Below are positions 43,871 to 52,055 of a stretch of DNA of 64,000 bases, one piece after another. A model generated the notes under the pieces. That model made no database searches and had not been told where the DNA came from. It saw only the letters and a list, made by a program, of their open reading frames with translations. Made by a program: the position numbers and the translations under genes. Within the stretch, counting starts at the first letter, position 1, and the number at the start of each line of letters is the position of its first letter. Location of the stretch: the NCBI RefSeq assembly GCF_004014805.1, contig NZ_ATDN01000025.1, positions 1-64,000 on the forward strand. The letters are read 5' to 3'. Source of the stretch: Mycolicibacterium elephantis DSM 44368. GTDB lineage: Bacteria; Actinomycetota; Actinomycetes; Mycobacteriales; Mycobacteriaceae.

Positions 43871-44712
43871 GCGCTTATCGCGGCCTGTCGATGCAACAGA
43901 TTCTCGGCGTGGTCCTCACCATCTGCCTGGTGTCTTCCTGCCAGTTCCACCTCACGCGCAGTGAGGCCGTTCCCGGAAGTGCGCATACCCCCACGTTCAC
44001 CGACGAGTTCGACGGTCCGGCGGGCTCATCGCCGGATCCGGCGCACTGGACACCCGACGTGGGCGGTACCGGATGGGGTAACGAGGAACTGCAGTACTAC
44101 ACGCGATCGGGCAACGCGTACCTCGACGGCGCGGGACATTTGGTGTTGGAAGCGGACCGGTCCGACCAAGATCTCGAATGCTGGTATGGCACATGCGAGT
44201 ACGTCAGCGGAAAGCTGACGTCGAAGTACAAGTTCTCGCAGCGCTACGGGGTTTTCGAAGCCCGCATCAAAGGCGCGGTCGGCACGGGCATGTGGGGGGC
44301 ATTCTGGCTGGTCGGAATCGACCTCGACGAGGTTGGGTTCCCCGAGGCCGGCGAGATCGACGTCGTGGAAACCATCGGTCACCGGCTGCGAGACATCGAA
44401 CAGCACGTTCAGGCACCGAGACTCCGCTGGGGCGCGGAGTATGTCCTGCCACCGGGCCAGTCGCTGGGGGACTGGCACACCTACAGTGTGCGCTGGTCTC
44501 CCGAGCTCATCGAGTGGCAGGTCGACGGGCGGCCCACGCGGCGAATCACGAAAGAGGAGGCCGGTCGATCGTGGGTGTTCGACCACCCGTTCTTCATCCT
44601 GCTCAACCTCGCGGTCGGCGGGGATTGGCCCGGAGCACCGGATGAGAGCACGGCGTTTCCGAACCGGATGCTTGTTGATTATGTCCGCGTCTACGCGTTA
44701 CCGATCGCCTAG
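43867..44712 (+). CDS. GH16-family lipoprotein (beta-glucanase-like)
   Basis: This 281-residue protein has a lipobox LVSSC with Cys25. The GH16 core follows: TDEFDG, WGNEELQYYT, GMWGAFWLVG, the catalytic motif GEIDVVE with Glu163 and Glu168, and DWHTYSVRWSPELIEW. The aromatic-rich features and PAWPEAGEID-like layout fit laminarinase/beta-1,3-glucanase or transglycosylase enzymes. It probably trims, remodels or releases the exported polymer at the cell surface, which suggests a beta-1,3- or beta-1,4-linked backbone (inference). Coupled to the propeller gene by ATGA. Confidence 0.87.
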   Translation: MSAYRGLSMQQILGVVLTICLVSSCQFHLTRSEAVPGSAHTPTFTDEFDGPAGSSPDPAHWTPDVGGTGWGNEELQYYTRSGNAYLDGAGHLVLEADRSDQDLECWYGTCEYVSGKLTSKYKFSQRYGVFEARIKGAVGTGMWGAFWLVGIDLDEVGFPEAGEIDVVETIGHRLRDIEQHVQAPRLRWGAEYVLPPGQSLGDWHTYSVRWSPELIEWQVDGRPTRRITKEEAGRSWVFDHPFFILLNLAVGGDWPGAPDESTAFPNRMLVDYVRVYALPIA

Positions 44713-44730
44713 TAGGTAAGGAGTGTTGGC

Positions 44731-45822
44731 GTGAAGGCATCGGTGGTACGCCCCCACGAACTCGGTCCCCACGAGTTGGAGTGTTGGCGCGAGTATCAGT
44801 CGGCTGATCTGTCAGCGCAGACGCCTTTCCTGACACCGGGATTCGCGCTCGCCGCGGATGCCGTCAGCGATCGGTCCCGAGTCGTCGTGGTGGAGGACGA
44901 CTCGGCGGTCGTGGGGTTTCTTCCGATCGAACTGCGCTCGCGCAGGGTGGCCACCGCGATCGGAGGCAAAGTCAACACCCGCCAAGGGTTCATCCATCGC
45001 GGCGGGTTCGAGTGGTCGTGGCCGGAGCTGCTCAAGGCGGCGGGTCTGGAGGTTCTCGAACTTGCCGAGCTGATCGGGAGCCAATGGCATGGCATCCAAT
45101 CGTTGAAGCCCGCGTCGGCGCCGACGATCGACACCGATGGCGGTTGGACGCCCTACCTGAACCGAATAGCGACGCGTAAGGCGATCAAAACCGTTCTATA
45201 CAAGGAGCGCAAGCTACTCCGCGAGCATCCGGACATGGTGTTCTCCTCGGGCGCCGCGACCGACCATGTGGACCTGGGTCGGCTGATTGCCTGGAAGTCC
45301 CGGCAGTATCGGCGCAGCGGTTGGCCCGATCTGTTCGCCCGTCGTGATGTCGTCGCGTTGTTACACAAGTTGGCTGAAGAGCCAAGCGACGGTGTCTACT
45401 GCGTCGGTTCGTCTTTGCGCGTCGGCGGACAGGCCATCGCCACCGATTTGAGCCTCGCCACCGACACCGTCTTCACGGGTTGGTTCTGTGCGCACGATCC
45501 CGAGTGGGCGCGCTACTCACCGGGTGCGGTCCGCACGCTGCGGACGATCGCCGCCGTGTTCGCTCGCGGCGTGCAGTGCATCGATCTTTCGAGGGGCGAC
45601 GAGCAGTACAAGCACACCCTCAAGACGGACGACCGGTCGGTGATGACCGGGTTCGTGAGTCGTCGTTCCCCGCGCGCGCTGATGTACGCGGCCTGTCGCC
45701 GACCCTCGTCGGCGGCCACTTCCTATGTCCTGTCCCATCCCGAGGTCCGGAGCCTGGTCAGGAGCTCACTACGCAAGGTCGGCAGGACCCGTGAGGTCCT
45801 CGCCGGCCGCGGGTCGTCATGA
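44731..45822 (+). CDS. CelD/BcsL-type acyltransferase (GNAT)
   Basis: This 363-residue protein of the CelD-like GNAT family has AQTPFLTPGFALAADAVSD and VVVVEDDSAVVGFLPIEL in the first half. The second half holds YCVGSSLRVGGQAIATDLSL, FCAHDPEWARYSPGAVRT and IDLSRGDEQYKHTLKTDD, which carries the usual D-x-x-x-G-D-E-x-Y-K motif. Family members are common in exopolysaccharide loci and are thought to acetylate sugars. GTG 44731 is preceded by AAGGAG. It is the second acyltransferase of the operon. Confidence 0.82.
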   Translation: MKASVVRPHELGPHELECWREYQSADLSAQTPFLTPGFALAADAVSDRSRVVVVEDDSAVVGFLPIELRSRRVATAIGGKVNTRQGFIHRGGFEWSWPELLKAAGLEVLELAELIGSQWHGIQSLKPASAPTIDTDGGWTPYLNRIATRKAIKTVLYKERKLLREHPDMVFSSGAATDHVDLGRLIAWKSRQYRRSGWPDLFARRDVVALLHKLAEEPSDGVYCVGSSLRVGGQAIATDLSLATDTVFTGWFCAHDPEWARYSPGAVRTLRTIAAVFARGVQCIDLSRGDEQYKHTLKTDDRSVMTGFVSRRSPRALMYAACRRPSSAATSYVLSHPEVRSLVRSSLRKVGRTREVLAGRGSS

Positions 45823-45853
45823 GTCGGTCCGCATCTCACAGAAAGGAGTCGCT

Positions 45854-46582
45854 ATGCCGACATTGGATTGGAACCGCCGAACCTGGGGTCAGGAACACGA
45901 CTGGGTTCAAAACGGCGACGAATGGGACGACCTCGCCAGCTACTGTCGACGCCCTTATGCCATGTGGAAGGACGCCCTGGTCGAGACGTTCATGGCACCG
46001 TACTGCGTCGGTGCCGCCGTGGTGGAGATCGCACCGGGTTACGGGCGCTGGTCGGAGTTCTTGGTTGATTCGGCCCGCAGCGTCGTGCTGGTGGACATCA
46101 ACGAGAACTGCTTGAACACCTGCCGACAGCGGTTCGGGCACCTCGACCATGTCGAATACCAGCTCGGTGACGGGCAATCGGTGCCCGCCGCAGATGGTTG
46201 CGTTGACTTCGTCTGGTCGTTCGACTCCTTCGTCCACATGGATGCCGAGGTCGTGCGCTCCTATATCTTCGAGATCGGCCGGGTTCTCCGCCCCGGCGGT
46301 AGTGCGGTCGTGCACCATGCGGACAAACGTGGCTGGAGTCTCGCCCTGGCGCCGTTGACATGTCGCTTGGGAACGGTCGGACGAGTTGTGCAACAGGTGG
46401 CGAGCCAGGGGCGACTGCGTGATGACGGCAATCGGTCGAATGTGACCGGTGAGATGGTCGCCGGCTGGGCCGCTGACGCGGGCATGTCTGTGACACAAAC
46501 GGACTCGTGGGGCGAGGCGGGAGAATACACCGTCGCGAAGTACCGCGATCTGATCAGTGTGCTACAAAAGCCGTTCGCCTAG
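45854..46582 (+). CDS. SAM-dependent methyltransferase
   Basis: This 242-residue class I methyltransferase has motif I VVEIAPGYGRWSEFL, the acidic residue in VLVDINENCL, and DFVWSFDSFVHMD as motif IV. IGRVLRPGGSAVVHH is motif V. The likely role is O-methylation of a sugar in the polymer. The ATG at 45854 follows GAAAGGAG. It is the last gene of the plus-strand operon and converges on the LuxR regulator 24 bp away. Confidence 0.83.
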   Translation: MPTLDWNRRTWGQEHDWVQNGDEWDDLASYCRRPYAMWKDALVETFMAPYCVGAAVVEIAPGYGRWSEFLVDSARSVVLVDINENCLNTCRQRFGHLDHVEYQLGDGQSVPAADGCVDFVWSFDSFVHMDAEVVRSYIFEIGRVLRPGGSAVVHHADKRGWSLALAPLTCRLGTVGRVVQQVASQGRLRDDGNRSNVTGEMVAGWAADAGMSVTQTDSWGEAGEYTVAKYRDLISVLQKPFA

Positions 46583-46606
46583 GTGTCGACGACGATCAGA
46601 CGACGA

Positions 46607-47362
46607 TCAAAGGTCGTCGACGCTCAGGATGCCGTCTTGGATCGCCCGCGCGATGAGTGCCGCCTTGGTGGATGCCGGCCGTCCGATCGCAGCGTATTTC
46701 GCTCGCACCCGCTGAAGATGAGTCCGCACTGTCGTCGCCTCGATGTTCAGCTTCCGGGCGACAACGTCTTTGTTCTCGGTGCGGAACCACGCAACGAGGA
46801 CCTGCCGTTCACGCTCTGTCAATCTCGGCCGGCCGACGGTTCGGTCGTTCTGCAGCGCCCTGGCGGTGCGCGGGGGGATGTAAGGGACACCCGCGTGGGC
46901 GGCATAGATGGCTTCGCGCAGATGCTTACCGCTCTCGAACTTCGCCACGTACGTCAGGGCGCCGGCGTCCAGACTGGTGAGGATGATCTCGTTCGAGGTC
47001 AGATAGGAATAGACGATCACTCGGTAACCGACCTCGGTCAAGTGCCGCACCGCGCCGAAGTTGGGGCCGTGCCCCTCGTACTGCAGCGCCATCAACACCA
47101 CATCGACTCCCTCCTCCGCGAGCGGATGCTCTGCGATGAAATCGGTCGGATGTGAGTAGTTGCCCACGATCTTGATCAATGGAGTGCCACCGCTGGTAAG
47201 CCACGCTTCCAGGGCGGCGTGCACGACATCTTGGCCGTCGATGACGACGACCGAGATCGACGCCTGCCTCGGTGGCGTATGCAAGTGAACACCCCCTCGA
47301 CCGCGCCTCGAGGTCGAAGGCAAGCGGGTGCTCACTTCGGAGGTCGCATATCGGACTGTCAT
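46607..47362 (-). CDS. LuxR-type regulator with degenerate receiver domain
   Basis: This 251-residue protein has a receiver-like domain (about 35-155) and a LuxR HTH (about 180-245; LTERERQVLVAWFRTENKDV and IEATTVRTHLQRVRAKYAAIGR). In the receiver, the usual phospho-acceptor Asp in the third strand is Ala (GVDVVLMALQYEG), and the acidic pair after the first strand is reduced to DG. The conserved Lys (VAKFES) remains. It probably works without phosphorylation or binds a ligand. The start ATG is the most upstream one; nearer TTG/GTG starts are possible. It faces the polysaccharide operon and is its likely regulator. Confidence 0.78.
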   Translation of the reverse strand: MTVRYATSEVSTRLPSTSRRGRGGVHLHTPPRQASISVVVIDGQDVVHAALEAWLTSGGTPLIKIVGNYSHPTDFIAEHPLAEEGVDVVLMALQYEGHGPNFGAVRHLTEVGYRVIVYSYLTSNEIILTSLDAGALTYVAKFESGKHLREAIYAAHAGVPYIPPRTARALQNDRTVGRPRLTERERQVLVAWFRTENKDVVARKLNIEATTVRTHLQRVRAKYAAIGRPASTKAALIARAIQDGILSVDDL

Positions 47363-47691
47363 GGCGGGGTCGGCGCCTCTATCAGTTTACGAACCAAGAG
47401 TTCATGTTGCGAAGGTATCTGATGTTGCACAGCGATGAATCGGGCGAATCCCTATCTTTTCGACCACCGACGCCCACGACCAGGAAATGCCCCGACATAA
47501 CTTTGCTCAAAGAATACTACACGAGCAAAGATGCTGAAAGACCGACGTTTTTTCACTGACGTAACAATTGCTCAAAGGTATCTTTGGGCGAGCCGGTTGT
47601 ATTCAATTCAAATGCGTGGTGGCAGTGACGATGGGGTTAATAAGCCGATTTCGACAGTTAGCTGTATTTAATTACGGCAAAGGAATGACCG
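47363..47691. other. AT-rich intergenic region upstream of LuxR gene
   Basis: No gene is supported. The stretch is visibly less GC-rich than its neighbours, with runs such as TTTTTTC and TATTTAATTA. It holds TTGCTCAAAG twice (47503-47512 and 47568-47577), an inverted pair CTTTGCTC...GAGCAAAG (47501-47508 and 47523-47530), and CAAAG-GTAT-CTTTG (47573-47586). These are candidate regulator sites for the LuxR gene, whose start is at 47362. Confidence 0.5.
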
Positions 47692-48552
47692 TCAGGCCGG
47701 GATCAGTTCCACACCGGCCAACGCCACGGCATCGTCCCGCTCGGGCGCGGTGACCATCGCGACGAAGCCGTCGCCCTCTTTCCAGATGCGCGCCTTCAGC
47801 GTCTCGCCGGGGAAGACCACACCGGCGAAACGCGCACCGTAACTTGCCACCAGGGCGGTGTCGCCGTCGAGCAGGGTGTCCACCATCGCCTTACACGTCA
47901 TGCCATAGGTGCACAATCCGTGCAGGATCGGCTTCGGAAAGCCTGCGGCCGCGGCGAAATCCGGATCGGAGTGCAGCGGGTTACGGTCCCCGCACATGCG
48001 GTAGAGCAAAGCTTGCTGCGGAGACACCGGAATCGCCAATTCGAAGTCGGGTGCGCGTTGCGGAGGCTCGGAGGACGTCGACGGCCCCCGCTCGCCACCG
48101 AAGCCGCCCTCGCCGCGGGCGAAGATCGAACGCTTCTGGGTCCACAGCAACGTGCCATCCGGCGCGGTGACCGTTGTCTCCGACCAGATCACAGCGGCTT
48201 TGCCCTTGTCCCAGATGTCGGTGAACCGGGTGACCGCGCGTCCGGTGCCCGACGGGGGGATCGGCCCGGGCACCGACACCGCCTCGCTCGCGTGCAACAC
48301 CTTCGAAAGCTCGATGTCGATACCGGGGAACTGCACCGACGGCGGTTCGGTCATGTGGAAGCTCTGCGCGACGTTGCCGAACGTGGGCAGCACCTGCGGG
48401 GTGTCGTCGACCAGATACCTCAGCTCCCGCTTGTCCATCGGGTCCATCCCGGCGCCGAGCCCGAGGTGGTAGAGCTGGACGTCACTGCTGGACCAAGAGA
48501 ATTCAGCAGCCGGCAACTCCGCGCCGAGGGCTTCGTCGAGATTGATCGGCAT
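47692..48552 (-). CDS. hsd4B: MaoC-type double hot-dog enoyl-CoA hydratase (Rv3538-like, Hsd4B)
   Basis: This 286-residue protein has two hot-dog halves; the second carries the hydratase-2 motif GDRNPLHSDPDFAAAAGFPKP with catalytic Asp and His, followed by ILHGLCTYG. The first half has YHLGLGAGMDPMDKRELRYL. It corresponds to Rv3538, an (R)-specific enoyl-CoA hydratase used in cholesterol side-chain oxidation. Its ATG overlaps the kstD stop (TGATG). It marks the return to the conserved steroid block after the polysaccharide island. Confidence 0.85.
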   Translation of the reverse strand: MPINLDEALGAELPAAEFSWSSSDVQLYHLGLGAGMDPMDKRELRYLVDDTPQVLPTFGNVAQSFHMTEPPSVQFPGIDIELSKVLHASEAVSVPGPIPPSGTGRAVTRFTDIWDKGKAAVIWSETTVTAPDGTLLWTQKRSIFARGEGGFGGERGPSTSSEPPQRAPDFELAIPVSPQQALLYRMCGDRNPLHSDPDFAAAAGFPKPILHGLCTYGMTCKAMVDTLLDGDTALVASYGARFAGVVFPGETLKARIWKEGDGFVAMVTAPERDDAVALAGVELIPA

Positions 48553-50264
48553 CAGTTCTTCCCCGTCGTAGATGTCGCCGGCTTCGCGGCTCCGGCGATA
48601 TGTAGTGCTGCAAGATAGCCGAACGTCATCGCCGGGCCGATGGTCCCGCCCGGACCGGGATAGGTGTGCCCCATCACCGGTGCGCTGACATTGCCTGCAG
48701 CATATAGCCCTTCGATCACCGAGCCGTCGTCGCGCAGCGCACGGCCGTGGACGTCGGTGCGGATACCGCCCTTGGTGCCCAAATCACCGGGTACCAGCTT
48801 GGCCGCGTAGTACGGCGCGTGGCTGATCTCACCGAGATTGGGGTTCGGTTTGTTGGTGGGATCGCCGTAATAACGGTCGTAGGCGCTCTCACCGCGGTGG
48901 AAGTCCTCGTCGATCCCGGTGCGGGCGAAGCCGTTGAACCGCTCGACCGTCGCCCTGAACGCGTCGGCGGGCAGGCCCGCTTTCGCCGCGAGCTCTTCGA
49001 GGGTGTCGGCCTGAATGATGACGCCGGACTCCAGCCACTTCTTCGGGATACGTTGCCCGGGCTGCAATCCGGCGAAGATATAGCGGTCGCGGTACTGCTG
49101 GTCGAACACCAGCCAGGCGGGGATGTTCTCGCCGGGCCCCGGTCCCTGCCCGTACTTTCCGCCGTACATGTGGTGGCACGCCTCCACATACGGCATGGAT
49201 TCGTTCATGAACCGCTTGCCCGCCATGTTCACGATGATCGAGCCCGGCGAGTTGCGTTCCGACAGCGCGAACCACGGCGCCCCGACCAGCGGCACCGTCG
49301 GGCCCCACCAGGCGTCCTCCATGATGTCCAGTGCGGCACCGAGCTTCTCGGCGGCCAGGATGCCGTCGCCGGTGTTGGCCTTCGCGCCCACCGTCCACTC
49401 GGTGCTGATCGGCGCCCGCTGGTACTTCACCCGCATCTGCTCGTTGTGCTCGAAGCCGCCCGATCCCAGGATCACGGCGCGGCGGGCCCGGATCAGTTCT
49501 GGCTCAGTGGGTTGGGAGTTCCGTGTATCAACCACGTAGATCCCGCGCACCACGCCGTCCTCGACGTAGAGGTCGGTCAACGCGGTGTTCAGACGCACCG
49601 GCACGCCCGCCTCGCGTAGTCCGATGCGCAGCGGCCCGATCAGTGCGCGTCCCATACCGACCAGGTTCTTGCCGGTGACCTTGCCCCATGTGGCGCGGAC
49701 ACCGACCTTCAGGCTGCGCAGCAGCCCACGCGGGTGGCGCTTGAGTTGGTTGAGCCGGACGTAGTCCTGCTGCATGACGACCATGTTCATCGGGACTTTG
49801 CCGTAGGGCGGTTCCAGGCCCGCCAGGTCGGGTCCCAGCTTGTTGGCGTTGAACGGCTTCGGTTCGACGGACCGCCCGGTGGGCTTGCCGCCGGGAACCT
49901 CGGGATAGTAGTCGGAGTAGCCGGGCACCCAGCACAGCTTCAGCGGGGAGTGCTTGAGCACGAAGGACAGCATCTCCGGGCCGCGCTCGAGATAGGTGTC
50001 GATCTTCTCGGGGGGTACGACGTCGCCGATGATCGTGTGCAGGTACTCGCGGGCGGCCTCGGGGGTGTCCTTCACGCCGTCGTGCTTGAGGACCTCGTTG
50101 TTCGGGATCCACACGCCGCCACCTGACCGCGCAGTGGAACCGCCGTAGTGCGCAGCCTTCTCAACGACTATCGTCGAGAGTCCCTGGTGAGCTGCGGTGA
50201 GGGCGGCGACCATGCCAGCGGCGCCGCTGCCCACCACGACGACGTCGTACTCCTGTCCGGTCAT
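48552..50264 (-). CDS. kstD: KstD, 3-ketosteroid delta1-dehydrogenase
   Basis: This 570-residue flavoprotein has the FAD loop VVVVGSGAAGMVAAL (7-21), GGSTARSGGGVWIPNNE, VILGSGGFEHN and the C-terminal APYYAAKLVPGDLGTKGG, which holds the catalytic Tyr and Gly, and PGPGGTIGPAMTFG. KstD (Rv3537) introduces the 1,2 double bond in ring A of 3-ketosteroids. The ATG at 50264 gives MTGQEYDVVVV as in known KstDs. A TAACGT box lies 7 nt before it, so the mRNA is probably leaderless. KstR operator overlaps the box. Confidence 0.93.
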   Translation of the reverse strand: MTGQEYDVVVVGSGAAGMVAALTAAHQGLSTIVVEKAAHYGGSTARSGGGVWIPNNEVLKHDGVKDTPEAAREYLHTIIGDVVPPEKIDTYLERGPEMLSFVLKHSPLKLCWVPGYSDYYPEVPGGKPTGRSVEPKPFNANKLGPDLAGLEPPYGKVPMNMVVMQQDYVRLNQLKRHPRGLLRSLKVGVRATWGKVTGKNLVGMGRALIGPLRIGLREAGVPVRLNTALTDLYVEDGVVRGIYVVDTRNSQPTEPELIRARRAVILGSGGFEHNEQMRVKYQRAPISTEWTVGAKANTGDGILAAEKLGAALDIMEDAWWGPTVPLVGAPWFALSERNSPGSIIVNMAGKRFMNESMPYVEACHHMYGGKYGQGPGPGENIPAWLVFDQQYRDRYIFAGLQPGQRIPKKWLESGVIIQADTLEELAAKAGLPADAFRATVERFNGFARTGIDEDFHRGESAYDRYYGDPTNKPNPNLGEISHAPYYAAKLVPGDLGTKGGIRTDVHGRALRDDGSVIEGLYAAGNVSAPVMGHTYPGPGGTIGPAMTFGYLAALHIAGAAKPATSTTGKN

Positions 50265-50265
50265 G

Positions 50266-50279
50266 TAGAACACGTTATA
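50266..50279. promoter_or_regulatory. KstR operator between kstD and hsaE
   Basis: TAGAACACGTTATA matches TnnAACnnGTTnnA. It lies 1 bp before the kstD ATG on one side and overlaps a TAGAAT -10 (50278-50283) for hsaE on the other, so it can block both divergent promoters. The hsaE leader would be about 45-50 nt. Confidence 0.88.
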
Positions 50280-50337
50280 GAATTGCCCGGCCGACCCACA
50301 ACTGCGCCGGTCGAAGAAACGAGGGGACTTCACCCAG

Positions 50338-51123
50338 ATGCTCAGTTCCGAGGTTCGTGAACGGTTGGCCGCCGACCTGGCCCAGGCCGAGCGCAGCCGG
50401 GTTCCGATCTCCCCGTTGACCGACCGCCATCCCGACATCGACGTCGTTGATGCCTACGAGATCCAGCTGATCAACATCCGGCAGAAGGTCGCCGAGGGTG
50501 CCAAGGTGATCGGCCACAAGGTCGGGCTGTCGTCGAAGGCCATGCAGCAGATGATGAACGTCGACGAACCCGATTACGGGCACCTCCTCGACGTGATGCA
50601 GGTGTTCGAGGACAAGCCGGTGAAGTCCGCCGACTATCTCTATCCGCGCGTCGAGGTCGAGGTGGGCTTCGTCCTGGCCGAGGACCTGCCGGGTGCCGGA
50701 TGCACCGAGGACGACGTGCTGGCGGCGACGGCGGCGTTCGCGCCCGCCATCGAGTTGATCGACACCAGGATCAAGGACTGGAAGATCAAGCTCTGCGACA
50801 CGATCGCCGACAACGCGTCCTCGGCGGGCTGGGTGCTCGGGGAGAACCGGGTGTCACCCAAGGACATCGACATCACCGCGATCGACGCCGTGCTGACCCG
50901 CAACGGCGAGGTGGTGGCCAAGGGCCGCAGCGACGCGGTGCTGGGCAATCCGGTGACGGCGGTCGCGTGGTTGGCGCGAAAGGTGGAGGGCTTCGGTGTC
51001 CGGCTCAAGGCGGGTGACATCGTGTTGCCTGGGTCGTGCACGAAGGCGTTCGATGCCACCCCGGGCGCCGAGTACATCGCCGATTTCGCCGGGCTCGGCT
51101 CGGTGCGGTTGAATTTCGAATAG
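50338..51123 (+). CDS. hsaE: HsaE, 2-hydroxyhexa-2,4-dienoate hydratase
   Basis: This 261-residue 2-keto-4-pentenoate hydratase has GHKVGLSSKAMQQMM, the metal-ligand segment EVEVGFVLAEDLP, PAIELIDTRIKDW and LPGSCTKAFDATPGAEYIADF. HsaE (Rv3536c) hydrates the dienoate released from steroid rings A/B to 4-hydroxy-2-oxohexanoate. GAGGGG lies before the ATG at 50338. It heads the hsaE-hsaG-hsaF operon under the KstR site. Confidence 0.91.
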   Translation: MLSSEVRERLAADLAQAERSRVPISPLTDRHPDIDVVDAYEIQLINIRQKVAEGAKVIGHKVGLSSKAMQQMMNVDEPDYGHLLDVMQVFEDKPVKSADYLYPRVEVEVGFVLAEDLPGAGCTEDDVLAATAAFAPAIELIDTRIKDWKIKLCDTIADNASSAGWVLGENRVSPKDIDITAIDAVLTRNGEVVAKGRSDAVLGNPVTAVAWLARKVEGFGVRLKAGDIVLPGSCTKAFDATPGAEYIADFAGLGSVRLNFE

Positions 51124-51137
51124 TCGAGGAGCTAGTT

Positions 51138-52055
51138 ATGCCGGACAAGGTTTCGGTCGCGATCGTCGGATCGGGCAACATCAGCACCGACCTGCTCTAC
51201 AAGCTGTTGCGCTCGGAGTGGTTGGAGCCGCGCTGGATGATCGGCATCGACCCGGAGAGCGAGGGTCTGGCGCGCGCCCGCAAGCTCGGGCTGGAAACGT
51301 CGCACGAAGGGGTGGACTGGCTGCTGGCTCAGAGCGAGAAGCCCGACATGGTGTTCGAGGCGACCAGCGCCTATGTGCACCGCGACGCGGCGCCGAAGTA
51401 CGCGGAGGCGGGGATCCGCGCGATCGACCTCACGCCCGCGGCGATCGGACCCGGCGTCATCCCACCGGCCAACCTGCGCGAGCATCTCGACGCGCCGAAC
51501 GTCAACATGGTCACCTGCGGCGGGCAGGCGACGATCCCGATCGTGTACGCGGTCACCCGCGCCGTGGAGGTGCCCTACGCCGAGATCGTCGCGTCGGTGT
51601 CGTCGGCCTCGGCCGGCCCCGGAACCCGCGCCAACATCGATGAGTTCACCAAGACCACCAGCGCCGGGGTGGAGGTGATCGGCGGCGCGAAGCGGGGCAA
51701 GGCCATCATCATCCTCAACCCGGCCGAGCCGCCAATGATCATGCGCGACACCATCTTCTGTGCGATCCCCCCCGATGCCGACCACGCCGCGATCACCCAG
51801 TCGATCAAGGACGTCGTCGCCGAGGTGCAGACTTACGTGCCCGGTTACCGGCTGCTCAACGAACCGCAGTTCGACGAGCCGTCGGTGGTCAACGGCGGCA
51901 ACCACGTCGTCACGACGTTCATCGAGGTGGAGGGTGCGGGCGACTATCTTCCGCCCTACGCTGGAAACCTGGACATCATGACCGCGGCGGCGGCCAAGGT
52001 GGGCGAGGAAATCGCGAAGGAAGCCCTCGCCACGACAGCGGGAGGCCAGGCATGA
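51138..52055 (+). CDS. hsaG: HsaG, acylating propanal/acetaldehyde dehydrogenase
   Basis: This 305-residue protein has the NAD loop VAIVGSGNISTDLL and the nucleophilic Cys127 in MVTCGGQATIPIVYAV. With HsaF it forms the aldolase-dehydrogenase complex that converts propanal to propionyl-CoA (Rv3535c). The start ATG 51138 lies 14 bp after hsaE, preceded by GAGGAG. The stop overlaps hsaF by 4 nt. Confidence 0.92.
   Translation: MPDKVSVAIVGSGNISTDLLYKLLRSEWLEPRWMIGIDPESEGLARARKLGLETSHEGVDWLLAQSEKPDMVFEATSAYVHRDAAPKYAEAGIRAIDLTPAAIGPGVIPPANLREHLDAPNVNMVTCGGQATIPIVYAVTRAVEVPYAEIVASVSSASAGPGTRANIDEFTKTTSAGVEVIGGAKRGKAIIILNPAEPPMIMRDTIFCAIPPDADHAAITQSIKDVVAEVQTYVPGYRLLNEPQFDEPSVVNGGNHVVTTFIEVEGAGDYLPPYAGNLDIMTAAAAKVGEEIAKEALATTAGGQA

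Noticed and set aside
46585..46621. GTCGACGAC...GTCGTCGAC hairpin between the methyltransferase and LuxR genes
   Set aside because: A 9-bp stem with a 19-nt loop partly inside coding sequence, no U-tract, and built from a GTC/GAC-rich repeat; too weak to call a terminator.
47568..47753. A 61-codon frame in the AT-rich region
   Set aside because: It runs into the hsd4B 3' end antisense and has no ribosome-binding site.
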